From Sphingomonadales bacterium Ga0077559 (lineage in GTDB: Bacteria; Pseudomonadota; Alphaproteobacteria; Sphingomonadales; Sphingomonadaceae): 64,000 nt of DNA. The DNA is taken from assembly GCA_001464315.1 (NCBI GenBank), contig LNFK01000075.1:124001-188000 (forward strand), read 5' to 3'. Positions within the stretch are counted from its first letter, which is position 1; each line of letters opens with the position of its first letter. Positions 1 through 8,038 of this stretch are shown one piece after another. The notes under the pieces were generated by a model. The model was not told the DNA's origin. It made no database searches and was given only the letters and a program-made list of their open reading frames with translations. The position numbers were made by a program, and so were the translations under genes.

Positions 1-680
1 AATGCCTCGACTGTATGCCCTGACAGGTTCCGGCCTGCCATGTCGGTGATCGTCATCGAAATCATCAATGGCACGTCGCGACCCGAAGCTTGCGCCGCTT
101 CCTGCGCCGCCATGGCTGCGCATTTGGCGTTGAGCGTATCGAAAATTGTTTCAATCAACAGGAAATCAACACCACCTTCGATTAGCGCATCGCACTGTTC
201 GCGGTAGACATCTTTGAGATAATCAAAATCAATCTCGCGGTAGCCCGGGTCATTAACATCGGGGGATAACGACAATGTCTTGTTGGTCGGGCCGATCGAA
301 CCAGCGACAAAACGCCTTTTGCCGTCTTTGGCTTCAGCTTCATCACAGCATTCGCGCGCGACTTTGGCGGAAACCAGATTAAGTTCGCGGACCAGATGTT
401 CGCAGCCATAATCGGCCATGCTGATCTTGGTGCCGCTGAACGTATTGGTTTCGATCATATCGGCACCCGCGTCGAGATAGGCGCTATGGATGGCCTTTAT
501 GATATCGGGCCGGGTAATCGACAAAAGGTCATTATTGCCCTTCTGGTCGTGCGTGACTTCGAGCAAGCCGCGATAATCCGCTTCGGTCAGCTTATAGCTC
601 TGAATCGCAGTGCCGTAACCGCCGTCGAATACGAGGATCTGCTTTGCAGCCCTCGCAACAAACTCTTCGCGGGCGCTCAT
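1..680 (-). CDS. metH: Methionine synthase, homocysteine-binding part (MetH N-terminal), cut by window edge
   Basis: This is the first ~226 residues of a homocysteine S-methyltransferase domain; the rest lies left of the window. The translation has the family landmarks VFDGGYGTAIQ near residue 18, IETNTFSGTKISM, GSIGPTNKTLSLSPDV and DFLLIETIFDTLNAK. The domain activates homocysteine for methylation by methyl-B12. In many alphaproteobacteria MetH is split into a short homocysteine-binding protein and a separate folate/B12-binding protein. Whether that is so here cannot be seen, because the zinc-binding cysteines and C-terminus are outside. The ATG overlaps the metF stop by four bases (ATGA), so the two are translationally coupled. 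It is the third gene of the ArsR-methyltransferase/metF/metH operon. Confidence 0.9.
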   Translation of the reverse strand, partial: MSAREEFVARAAKQILVFDGGYGTAIQSYKLTEADYRGLLEVTHDQKGNNDLLSITRPDIIKAIHSAYLDAGADMIETNTFSGTKISMADYGCEHLVRELNLVSAKVARECCDEAEAKDGKRRFVAGSIGPTNKTLSLSPDVNDPGYREIDFDYLKDVYREQCDALIEGGVDFLLIETIFDTLNAKCAAMAAQEAAQASGRDVPLMISMTITDMAGRNLSGHTVEA

Positions 681-1618
681 GCCGCCTTCTCCTGCGCTAT
701 TGCCGCAGGGCGTTTACCGAGCAAATGGCAAATAGCGTAAGACAGTTCTGCGCGGTTAAGCGTGTAAAAATGGAAATCTCGCACCCCGCCCGCATAAAGT
801 CGGCGGCACATTTCAGCGGCAATCGTCGCTGCGACCAACTGGCGTGCCGGTGGGTGGTCGTCCAGCCCTTCAAACAGATGTGCCATCCACGTGGGGATAG
901 CCGTACCTGTCATACTCGACATGCGGGTAATGGCGGCGAAGTTGGACACGGGCATGATGCCCGGTACTATCTCCGCATCGATTCCCGCTGCGGCGACCGC
1001 ATCGCGGAAACGGAAAAATGTTTCAGGTTCGAAAAAGAACTGGGTAATGGCCCGGCTCGCGCCTGCATCGAGTTTGCGTTTCAGAAAATCAATGTCCGTC
1101 GACGCTGACAATGCCTCCGGATGGGTTTCGGGATAGGCGCTGACCGAAATCTCGAAAGGGTGCAGCTTGCGCAAGCCTTCAACCAGTTCAGCGGCGCTCG
1201 CATAGCCATCTGGGTGCGGTATAAATTTGCCGTCGGAATTGGGTGCATCGCCGCGTAGCGCCACAATGTGCCGCACGCCTGCCCGCCAATAGGCGTTGGC
1301 GACGTTGGCAATCTCTGATTTGGAAGCCTCCACGCATGTCAAATGCGCGGCGGCTGGAATATCGGTTTCGCGGGCAATACGCGCCACCGTATTGTGCGTG
1401 CGTTCGCGCGTGGTTCCGCCTGCGCCATATGTAACCGAGACAAAGCGGGGCTGCAGCGGTGCCAATGTGACGACCGAATCCCACAACTGTTCTTCCATCT
1501 TTTCCGTCTTCGGCGGGAAAAATTCAAAACTGATTTCGCAGTCGCCAGCAAGGTCGGCAAATAAAGGTGCCGCCACGGCCCGGCTGGCTTCCTGCATTTG
1601 AGCAAGGGGGAGAATCAT
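677..1618 (-). CDS. metF: 5,10-Methylenetetrahydrofolate reductase
   Basis: MetF reduces 5,10-methylene-THF to 5-methyl-THF with a flavin cofactor and supplies the methyl group for methionine synthase encoded just downstream. The 313-residue length fits the bacterial family. Landmarks are SFEFFPPKTEKMEEQLW near residue 30, the TYGAGGTTRERT loop, AHLTCVEASKSEI, ALRGDAPNSDG and GVRDFHFYTLNRAEL near the C-terminus. The start is an ATG overlapping the upstream regulator's stop (ATGA). The first ~25 residues before CEISFEFF are longer than in E. coli MetF, which is common in alphaproteobacteria. Regulation by the upstream ArsR-type protein is inferred from the operon. Confidence 0.96.
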   Translation of the reverse strand: MILPLAQMQEASRAVAAPLFADLAGDCEISFEFFPPKTEKMEEQLWDSVVTLAPLQPRFVSVTYGAGGTTRERTHNTVARIARETDIPAAAHLTCVEASKSEIANVANAYWRAGVRHIVALRGDAPNSDGKFIPHPDGYASAAELVEGLRKLHPFEISVSAYPETHPEALSASTDIDFLKRKLDAGASRAITQFFFEPETFFRFRDAVAAAGIDAEIVPGIMPVSNFAAITRMSSMTGTAIPTWMAHLFEGLDDHPPARQLVAATIAAEMCRRLYAGGVRDFHFYTLNRAELSYAICHLLGKRPAAIAQEKAA

Positions 1619-2595
1619 GCAACTATCCTTAATTTCGGGTTTGGTGCCAATTGCACTTGTCCCTGTTTTTGTCCCATCCAGATTTTTACGGCGAGCGCGC
1701 CGCCATCCAGCGTCACCTGATGCGCCAGATGGACCCCATTGGCCTGAAATGCTTTTCCGATGAGTTCATCGGCGAAGCCCAACCGGGCGTGCGCATGCAC
1801 GGTACGGAGTTCTTCACGATCGTGCGCGGCAAAATCGATGATGATCAGCCTGCCCTTGGATGCCAGTACGCGGACGGCCTCGGCGATTACACCCTCAGGA
1901 TGCTGGGCATAATGCAGAACCTGGTGGAAGATGATGGTGTCAAATTCGCCGTCCGCCAAGGGCAACGCGTTGAAATCGCCCAGCATGATTTCGACTTTAG
2001 CGGCCACATCCGCACCCAGATTGCCAAGCTTCGCCCGCGCAAGGCGCAACATTTCTATATTATTGTCCAGCGCGACAAAATGATTGGCATCTGCGGCAAA
2101 TAATTCGACCATTCGGCCGGTGCCGGTGCCCACATCCAGGACGTTGCCGAGCGGTGCCATCGCCAGAATCTGGCCAATAGCTTCCTCTACTTCGGTTTCG
2201 GTCACATGGAGTGAACGAAGCGAATCCCATTCATCGGCATGCGCGGCAAAATAGGCCGCAGCCATATCAGTGCGGGCTGCTCGAACTTCTTCGAGCTTCA
2301 CCAGATCGCGCATAAACGCCTTTGCCTGCGTAATATCGGTACTGGCAAAAAGCGGCGCCAGCCGACCGTCGGTCATGACCGGGCCAGGTCGCATGAAAAC
2401 CCAACTACCCTCTTTACGCCGTTCCAATATCCCTGCCTCGTCCAAAATCCGGACGTGGCGCGACACGCGGGGCTGGCTTTGCCCCAAAATCTGCACCAGT
2501 TCGCCAACCGATAGTTCAAGTTTAAGCACTAGAAATACGATTCGCAGGCGCGTGGGGTCGGCCAAAGCACGCGTTATGTTGAGCAAATCGATCAT
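1615..2595 (-). CDS. ArsR-family regulator fused to a SAM-dependent methyltransferase domain
   Basis: This 326-residue two-domain protein has an N-terminal winged-helix ArsR domain (residues ~1-90). LADPTRLRIVFLVLKLELSV and the recognition-helix region SQPRVSRHVRILDEAG are typical. A class I methyltransferase domain follows (residues ~140-300) with motif I VLDVGTGTGRM and an acidic residue after VALDNN. Proteins of this layout head metF-metH operons in alphaproteobacteria. ArsR-type regulators of the SahR kind control methionine-cycle genes there in response to S-adenosylhomocysteine. I infer that the methyltransferase domain serves as a SAM/SAH sensor, not as an enzyme. The start is ATG at 2595. 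A 32-bp palindrome ends four bases upstream and leaves no room for a separate ribosome-binding site. Confidence 0.9.
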   Translation of the reverse strand: MIDLLNITRALADPTRLRIVFLVLKLELSVGELVQILGQSQPRVSRHVRILDEAGILERRKEGSWVFMRPGPVMTDGRLAPLFASTDITQAKAFMRDLVKLEEVRAARTDMAAAYFAAHADEWDSLRSLHVTETEVEEAIGQILAMAPLGNVLDVGTGTGRMVELFAADANHFVALDNNIEMLRLARAKLGNLGADVAAKVEIMLGDFNALPLADGEFDTIIFHQVLHYAQHPEGVIAEAVRVLASKGRLIIIDFAAHDREELRTVHAHARLGFADELIGKAFQANGVHLAHQVTLDGGALAVKIWMGQKQGQVQLAPNPKLRIVA

Positions 2596-2598
2596 AGC

Positions 2599-2630
2599 GA
2601 CATCATATAAAGAATTCTTTATATGATGTC
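2599..2630. promoter_or_regulatory. Perfect 32-bp palindrome, probable autoregulatory operator
   Basis: The half GACATCATATAAAGAA is followed directly by its exact reverse complement with no spacer. It lies four bases upstream of the ArsR-methyltransferase start and covers the place where promoter elements or the ribosome-binding site should be. The core ATATAAAGAATTCTTTATAT has the AT-rich dyad form typical of ArsR-family operators. Binding would repress the regulator, metF and metH together. The RNA could also fold into a hairpin over the start codon. Both roles are inferred. Confidence 0.8.
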
Positions 2631-2828
2631 AATCGGCGCAAATTGGCCGTGTTTTCTACCTTTTAGGTTGAGTTAATCCCGAAACCGGGGCCGGTCACCG
2701 CTTAAGCATAAAAAACGTGATTGCCATGAAAATATGAAGGGGCTAGAGGGACAAACCGCAGACATTACTGCATCCGTGCAGTGTGCCTGTCAGGTTTTTC
2801 AATAAGTTTTGCTAGGGGGTTTTCCCAA

Positions 2829-3137
2829 ATGAAGAAAATTGCTGTATCTCTCGTTCTCGCCGCTTCGCTCGGTCTCGCTGCTTGCTCGGGCGCTGAAGAA
2901 GCAACCACAGAAGCAACCGATGCAACTGCAGAAGCAACCACCGAAGCTGCTGACGCTGCTGTAGAAGGTGCTGCTGACGCTACCGACGCTGCTGCAACTG
3001 CAACCGACGCTGCTACCGACGCAACTGCAAAGGCTGGCGAAATGGCTGACGCTGCTGGCGAATCCGCTGACAAGGCTGGTGACGCTGCTGCAAAGGCTGG
3101 CGAAATGGCTGACGCTGCCAAGGAAGCTGCGAAGTAA
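2829..3137 (+). CDS. Small alanine-rich repetitive lipoprotein
   Basis: A 102-residue secreted lipoprotein. MKKIAVSLVLAASLGLAAC is a signal peptide with lipobox LAAC, Cys19 being the lipidated residue. The mature part is almost only Ala, Asp, Glu, Thr and Lys in 7- to 11-residue blocks such as TEATDATAEAT and AKAGEMADAA, predicted to form amphipathic helix like LEA-type or Lpp-like proteins. The start at 2829 is chosen over an upstream in-frame ATG at 2781. It gives a canonical signal peptide and has the purine-rich AGGGGG about ten bases before it. A strong terminator follows, so it is a single-gene unit. Function unknown; envelope stabilisation or stress protection is a guess. Confidence 0.85.
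   Translation: MKKIAVSLVLAASLGLAACSGAEEATTEATDATAEATTEAADAAVEGAADATDAAATATDAATDATAKAGEMADAAGESADKAGDAAAKAGEMADAAKEAAK
3025..3118 (+). repeat. Two identical 31-bp direct repeats inside the lipoprotein gene
   Basis: Bases 3025-3055 and 3088-3118 are identical, offset by 63 bp. They encode the duplicated AKAGEMADAA block. The repeat is in frame (63 = 21 codons), so recombination between copies would change protein length without breaking the frame. Confidence 0.85.
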
Positions 3138-3166
3138 TATCGCACTTTCAGCACAAGCTGAAATCG

Positions 3167-3199
3167 AAAAGGCCGTCCTGTTTACAGGGCGGCCTTTTT
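3167..3199 (+). terminator. Rho-independent terminator after the alanine-rich lipoprotein
   Basis: GGCCGTCCTG, loop TTTA, then CAGGGCGGCC form a ten-pair stem with one G-U pair, preceded by AAAA and followed by TTTTT. The symmetric A and T tracts mean it could work in either direction. The gene to the left reads toward it. Confidence 0.88.
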
Positions 3200-3229
3200 C
3201 TTTGAGTCCATATTCGATAGAGTGACAGC

Positions 3230-3394
3230 ATGGTCGATCCAATTTTCCGTCCATTGCTTTTGTTGGCGTCGCTAAGCGCTTGCGGCGGCAGTCAGAGTGA
3301 TCCCGGACCAGGCGGTGTCAGCAATGAGGATGCAAAAGCGCTCGACGAAGCAGCCGCAAAACTCGACGCAGAAAGCGTCAATCAGAATAATTGA
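3230..3394 (+). CDS. Very small predicted lipoprotein (54 aa)
   Basis: A short open frame starting ATG GTC GAT and ending TGA exactly one base before the convergent beta-lactamase-like gene's stop. The product is MVDPIFRPLLLLASLSACGG followed by a polar tail ending in Lys-Leu-Asp-Ala-Glu-Ser-Val-Asn-Gln-Asn-Asn. It has a short hydrophobic signal with lipobox LSAC (Cys18) and a mature part of only ~37 residues. The signal plus lipobox, the snug fit between terminator and next gene, and coding-like codon use support a real gene. The ribosome-binding site is weak. Function unknown. Confidence 0.55.
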   Translation: MVDPIFRPLLLLASLSACGGSQSDPGPGGVSNEDAKALDEAAAKLDAESVNQNN

Positions 3395-4549
3395 CTAGCG
3401 CTGGTGATACAACGCAACCGAACGCGATACGAACTGCATGAATTCCATCCGCGCCGGAACCGAAGCGGTGGTATCGCCGATCATAACGGCAACCGCATAC
3501 CGCGTCCCATCAGGCGCAGTCATAATGCCGATATCATTATATCCTGTCGACACAGGAGCCAGAATCTGCCCGGTCCCGGTCTTGTGCAGAAACCGCCAGC
3601 CCGCAGGAACGCCGGCCTTTAACCGGTTTGGGCCGCTGCTGGTCCGCGCCATGATGTCGAGCAACAGCCGCGTCGAGTCGGCTGACAATAATTCGCCCTT
3701 TGCCAGCCTGCCCAGCGCACGAACAATTGCTTCCGGGCTGGCTCCGTCCACCGGATCAGCGAGATAGCGGTCCAACGCGGCCTTGCGCTGCGCATAGGGC
3801 ACCGCATCACGCGCGGCGTAAAAGCGGCGTCCCATTGCATATTCTTGCCGCCATTCAAGTCCGGCGATCATGCTCTGCATCAAACGCTCGCCCTGCCCGA
3901 AACGGATTGCGCCCAGATTTTTGCGGGCAATGAAGCTTCGAACCGCTTGCGGGCCGCCAGCCGTGCGCAAAAGCGAATCGTTGGCGGTGTTATCGCTCGC
4001 GCGGATCGCCTGTTCCAGCAAGCTGAGTACCGTTTCATCGATCCCGCCATTGGCAATCACCCGGTCGCGCATTGGCTGGTGAAACACCGCAAGGTCATCG
4101 GGGTTGATCCGGACGCGTTGGTCGAGCCGCAGCTTGCCCTGATCGACGAGGTCGAGAACTGTCATCGCGACCCATGTTTTCGATACACTTTGCTGCGGAA
4201 ACAGGTCGCCAAGACGCTTACCCGTTACCCAGTCGCCGCCATCGATCCGCATAATAGCAACACCCGTTTTCCCCGGAAACAAACGCCACTGGTCATGTAT
4301 GAGATTTTCGAGGCCTTCGGGTGGCTGGCCTACGGCAGGTCGCGCCGGTTCGGGCATCGCCGGGCGAGGCCCCGGGTTCGGCGTTGGCCGCGGAGTAGGT
4401 CGCGCGCTTTGCGAAACTGGCTTTGAGGCAGGCGACGGCGGATCTGCAGCAACGCACCCAGACAGAATCAGGGCCGCCAACGCTGCACCCAATTTTGGAC
4501 GTTTTAATATTCTGACAGACGGCGACCGTCCTGTTTTTCCAAAACCCAT
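3395..4549 (-). CDS. Class A beta-lactamase-like serine hydrolase, probable lipoprotein
   Basis: A 384-residue protein with the three active-site elements of the serine beta-lactamase/penicillin-binding fold: S121-V-S-K124 (SxxK), S185-D-N187 (SDN) and HKTGTG near residue 325 (KTG). A charged N-terminus is followed by GAALAALILSGC (lipobox, Cys32) and a Pro/Arg-rich linker to about residue 75, so the enzyme is probably tethered to the outer membrane. The extra linker is longer than in classical class A enzymes. It could hydrolyse beta-lactams or act as a cell-wall carboxypeptidase/esterase; the motif set favours a beta-lactamase-like enzyme but not the substrate. No AmpR-type regulator is adjacent. 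A downstream start is possible but would lose the signal. Confidence 0.85.
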   Translation of the reverse strand: MGFGKTGRSPSVRILKRPKLGAALAALILSGCVAADPPSPASKPVSQSARPTPRPTPNPGPRPAMPEPARPAVGQPPEGLENLIHDQWRLFPGKTGVAIMRIDGGDWVTGKRLGDLFPQQSVSKTWVAMTVLDLVDQGKLRLDQRVRINPDDLAVFHQPMRDRVIANGGIDETVLSLLEQAIRASDNTANDSLLRTAGGPQAVRSFIARKNLGAIRFGQGERLMQSMIAGLEWRQEYAMGRRFYAARDAVPYAQRKAALDRYLADPVDGASPEAIVRALGRLAKGELLSADSTRLLLDIMARTSSGPNRLKAGVPAGWRFLHKTGTGQILAPVSTGYNDIGIMTAPDGTRYAVAVMIGDTTASVPARMEFMQFVSRSVALYHQR

Positions 4550-4724
4550 ATTAAGCCGTTAAGCCCAACAACCTTTCAGGGGAATGACCGAATTCCAATT
4601 TTGCGACGAATGATTCTGCGCTGTCGATGAAAAGATTAGTCAGACCGGCTGCAGATTTACTTGACCTTCCATGCCGTCCGTAGTTGACCTGCCAGCACAA
4701 TCCGCGACGATAGGGTAGGAACAA

Positions 4725-6287
4725 ATGGACAGCATATTCATCGGCAAAAGCGCAAGTGGCCCCGAATCCCTGAACCTTAAGCGTTCTAACCGTCATGGTT
4801 TAATTGCCGGCGCGACAGGAACCGGAAAAACGGTAACATTGCAGGGTCTGGTCGAAGGATTTTCAGCCGCGGGTGTCCCAACCTTCGTTGCCGATGTGAA
4901 GGGCGACCTTGCGGGCATGGCCATGCCGGGTTCGCCGCAAGGCAAAACGCATGAGATTTTTGCTGGCCGTGCAGCAGAAATAGAACAGGGCGATTGGGCC
5001 TATAAGGACAACCCAACCCAGTTTTGGGACTTGTTTGGCGAACAAGGCCACCCGATCCGCACCACTGTATCGGAGATGGGGCCGCTATTACTGTCCAGGC
5101 TCATGGATTTGAACGAAGTGCAAGAGGGCGTTTTAACCATCGCCTTTCATGTCGCCGACAAAGACGGCCTGTTGATGCTCGATCTTGACGATTTGCAGGC
5201 AATGCTTGTCCATTGCGGCGAGCGCGCGAGCGAATTGACGCTCGAATATGGCAATATCTCCAAGCAATCGGTTGGCAGCATCCAGCGTTCGTTGCTCCAG
5301 TTGCGCAGCCAGGGCGGCGAGCATTTCTTTGGTGAACCTTCGCTTGAGCTCGAAGATTTTGTTAAAGTCGACGATAGCGGGCGCGGTATCGTCAACATAC
5401 TTGCGGCTGACAAATTGATGTCCAGCCCAAAGCTCTATTCAACATTTCTTTTGTGGCTGCTTTCCGAACTGTTCGAAAACTTCCCCGAAGTCGGTGACCC
5501 TGACAAGCCAAAGCTCGTATTCTTTTTTGATGAGGCGCATTTGCTGTTCAACGACGCACCAAAGGCATTGCTGGAAAAAATCGAGCAGGTTGTACGGCTG
5601 ATCCGGTCGAAAGGTATCGGCGTCTATTTCATCACGCAGAACCCTATCGATATTCCCGACACCGTTGCCGCGCAGCTGAACAACCGGATTCAGCATAAGC
5701 TGAACGCGTTCAGCCCCCGGGACCAGCAAGCGGTCAAATCAGCGGCTGATACTTTCCGGCCCAATCCCGCACTCGATGTCGCTCAGGTGATTACCGAGCT
5801 TAAGATCGGTGAAGCGTTAGTGTCGCTGCTACAACCAGACGGTTCGCCATCGATGGTGCAGCGGACGTTGATCAAGGCACCTGCCAGCCGCGTTGGGCCG
5901 CTCACGCCGCAGGAACGCGGTATCATGATCCAGACCGATGCGATCGGCGACAAATATGATGCGCTGATTGATCGCGAATCGGCCGAAGAAATCCTCTCAG
6001 CAAAGGGCGCGCAAGCGCAAGCAGCGGCGCAAGAAGCCAAGGCAGATGCCGAAGCGGATAAACAGGCAGCAGTCGCAGCGAAGGAAAAGGCAAAAGCCGA
6101 TGCCGCGGCGGCCAAGGAGTTAGCACGTCAACACGCCGCCGTCGCGCGTGAGGCGGCCAAGCCAAGCATGGCGGAAAAAATGGTGCAGTCGGCAGCGCGA
6201 TCAGCGGCCACCTCGATCGGACGTCAGGTGGCAGGGTCGTTCGGCAAGTCGCTGGTTCGCGGTATATTGGGCAGCCTGTTTAAATAA
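4725..6287 (+). CDS. HerA/YjgR-type DUF853 ATPase
   Basis: A 520-residue P-loop ATPase of the helicase HerA-like DUF853 family (E. coli YjgR). Walker A GATGTGKT is at residues 29-36, the conserved VADVKGDLAGMA at ~56, Walker B LVFFFDEAHLL near 265, and a sensor-like YFITQNPIDIP near 305. Residues ~425-490 are an Ala/Lys/Glu-rich probable coiled coil, and the C-terminus AGSFGKSLVRGILGSLF is glycine-rich and hydrophobic. HerA relatives are DNA translocases, but the cellular role of YjgR proteins is not established. It is transcribed alone, and its stop abuts the convergent queF stop. Confidence 0.93.
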   Translation: MDSIFIGKSASGPESLNLKRSNRHGLIAGATGTGKTVTLQGLVEGFSAAGVPTFVADVKGDLAGMAMPGSPQGKTHEIFAGRAAEIEQGDWAYKDNPTQFWDLFGEQGHPIRTTVSEMGPLLLSRLMDLNEVQEGVLTIAFHVADKDGLLMLDLDDLQAMLVHCGERASELTLEYGNISKQSVGSIQRSLLQLRSQGGEHFFGEPSLELEDFVKVDDSGRGIVNILAADKLMSSPKLYSTFLLWLLSELFENFPEVGDPDKPKLVFFFDEAHLLFNDAPKALLEKIEQVVRLIRSKGIGVYFITQNPIDIPDTVAAQLNNRIQHKLNAFSPRDQQAVKSAADTFRPNPALDVAQVITELKIGEALVSLLQPDGSPSMVQRTLIKAPASRVGPLTPQERGIMIQTDAIGDKYDALIDRESAEEILSAKGAQAQAAAQEAKADAEADKQAAVAAKEKAKADAAAAKELARQHAAVAREAAKPSMAEKMVQSAARSAATSIGRQVAGSFGKSLVRGILGSLFK

Positions 6288-6746
6288 TCAGCCACGCCCG
6301 CGGTACGGCGCGACGCCTTGCTCTGGAATCCACAAGCCCCTGGGCGGCTCGCCCGACTGCCAGAACACGTCAATCGGAATCCCTCCACGCGGATACCAAT
6401 AACCGCCTATACGCAGCCAATGCGGTTTCATTTCGTTGAACAACCGCTGACCGATGCCAACGGTGCAGTCTTCGTGGAATGCTGCATGGTTTCGAAATGA
6501 GCCCAAAAATAGCTTGAGCGATTTGGACTCTACGATTGTCGCGTTGGGGGCATAATCAATGACCAGATGCGCGAAATCAGGCTGCGCGGTGACGGGGCAT
6601 AACGACGTGAATTCGGGAACGGCGAAGCGCGCCAGATAAAGCGACCCGGGGCGCGGATTGGGAACATAGTCAAGCTGGGCCTCTTCAGGCGTTGCAGGCT
6701 GCTCGCTTTGAGCGCCGAGAAAACGGGTGTTGGGTTGATCGGTCAT
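6288..6746 (-). CDS. queF: NADPH-dependent 7-cyano-7-deazaguanine reductase
   Basis: QueF reduces preQ0 to preQ1 in queuosine biosynthesis. The 152-residue length matches the short, YkvM-like type I enzyme. The catalytic region EFTSLCPVT holds the nucleophilic Cys, and the substrate-binding [15 protein letters not shown] and FHEDC segments follow. I start at MTDQPNTR (6746), not 44 codons further up. The extension has no homology character and would run into the divergent gene at 6867. No other queuosine genes are in the window. The 3' end meets the HerA-like gene with no gap between stop codons. Confidence 0.93.
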   Translation of the reverse strand: MTDQPNTRFLGAQSEQPATPEEAQLDYVPNPRPGSLYLARFAVPEFTSLCPVTAQPDFAHLVIDYAPNATIVESKSLKLFLGSFRNHAAFHEDCTVGIGQRLFNEMKPHWLRIGGYWYPRGGIPIDVFWQSGEPPRGLWIPEQGVAPYRGRG

Positions 6747-6866
6747 GTGGCAGCATTTAGCCGCTTCATCGGGGGAAGCAAACGGCTCATATGATCCAAG
6801 CGCTATATTCATTGGCGGTTCAGTCGCTACAGCGATGACGACGGGAAAATAATAAGGGAAGAATTC

Positions 6867-7994
6867 ATGCGTTCGCACGCTTTGGGCATATGTCTTGCGG
6901 CTCTAGCCTATATTTCCAGCGGCCCGGCGGTTGCGCAGGATGCCGTGCCAGAAACGCCGCCCGAACTGCGCGATTTCAGACTTGAAGAACCGCGCCCAGC
7001 CCCTCAGCCCCAGCCTGATCCGCCGGTTGAGCAAACGCCGCCTCCTGAAGTCCGGATTGTGCCGGAACCGACGCGTGAGTCGGTGACACCAAGAACTCGT
7101 AATGTTCCTCCGGAAAGCGCTCGTGAGGTCGTTTCAACAACGGCACCCAGGCTATCGGAGGCCGATGCCGACCCGGTGGAAAGCCCGGTTAATGAGCAGC
7201 CTGTTGCAACGTCCGCGCCCGCTGATCCATTGCCCGCGACAGTTGAAGAGACCGTTGCCGCATCACCCCCGGTCGATGTGACAGCAAGCACCGACAATAG
7301 GGTCATGATTTTCGGAATTGTTGGCGGCGCAGCATTGCTTGGCTTGCTTGCTTTCCTGTTCTGGCGGCGGCGGCGTCCACAGGAAGCGGAGGCGGCTGAT
7401 AAGGTCAAAACGCACGAAAAGCCTGCAAGCCCCGTTCGCGCACCCAAGCCGGAACTGCCGCCCGTTGCGCCCCGCCCTCTGCCGAAGCCACCGGAACCAC
7501 CAATCGGCTCCGTATCGATCACATTCATCCCCGAAAAAGCGACGATCAGCTTCACCAACCTGATTGTGCAAGGCCAGCTGCAAATCGCCAATACAGGTAA
7601 AAACGATGTGAAAGACATGCAGTTGCGCGCCATATTGCTGTCTGCAAGCAGCGGGCAGCAGCATGTTATCGATACATTCTTTGCCGATCCGGCGCAGGTT
7701 GCACCCAACTCGCTGGGCGATGCCAGGCCCGGCGAACGACTTGGCCTGTCGCTTGAGTTATCCGTCTCGCTGAATGAAATGCACGCCTTCCCGCACGGCG
7801 AGCAGCGTCTGTTGGTGCCGATTATCGTGGCGGCACTTAGTTATGCCGACGAGGACGGAGCGACAAAAGAAGCGCGGCTGGCCTGCATGATTGGCCGCGA
7901 GGCGAACCCGCCGCAGCCCAAAATGGGCCCCTTACGCCTCGACAAAGGCCCGCGCAGTTTTGCGCCCTTGGGACAGCGCCCAGTTTACGCCTGA
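6867..7994 (+). CDS. Proline-rich single-span membrane protein of unknown function
   Basis: A 375-residue protein with a cleavable-looking signal ([15 protein letters not shown]). A long Pro/Glu/Thr-rich segment runs to ~residue 145. One membrane helix, [20 protein letters not shown], is followed by RRRR, so the C-terminal ~200 residues should be cytoplasmic. That part holds a second Pro-rich stretch and then a compact domain ([20 protein letters not shown]..., QLQIANTG) that looks like a beta-sandwich. Organisation recalls sphingomonad proteins annotated only as hypothetical membrane proteins. It is divergent from queF; no functional partner is evident. Confidence 0.8.
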   Translation: MRSHALGICLAALAYISSGPAVAQDAVPETPPELRDFRLEEPRPAPQPQPDPPVEQTPPPEVRIVPEPTRESVTPRTRNVPPESAREVVSTTAPRLSEADADPVESPVNEQPVATSAPADPLPATVEETVAASPPVDVTASTDNRVMIFGIVGGAALLGLLAFLFWRRRRPQEAEAADKVKTHEKPASPVRAPKPELPPVAPRPLPKPPEPPIGSVSITFIPEKATISFTNLIVQGQLQIANTGKNDVKDMQLRAILLSASSGQQHVIDTFFADPAQVAPNSLGDARPGERLGLSLELSVSLNEMHAFPHGEQRLLVPIIVAALSYADEDGATKEARLACMIGREANPPQPKMGPLRLDKGPRSFAPLGQRPVYA

Positions 7995-8038
7995 AAGCCC
8001 GTATCGCAAATCGTCGGCATCAAGCTTAGCGCCGCGAC

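Noticed and set aside
2765-3254. Long minus-strand open frames opposite the alanine-rich lipoprotein
   Set aside because: They are simple-composition shadows (Ala/Ser/Val/Cys repeats) of the repetitive plus-strand gene, with no start or partner.
6747-6878. N-terminal extension of QueF
   Set aside because: The extra 44 codons overlap the start of a divergent gene and QueF proteins begin near MTDQPNTR. No conserved motif lies in the extension.
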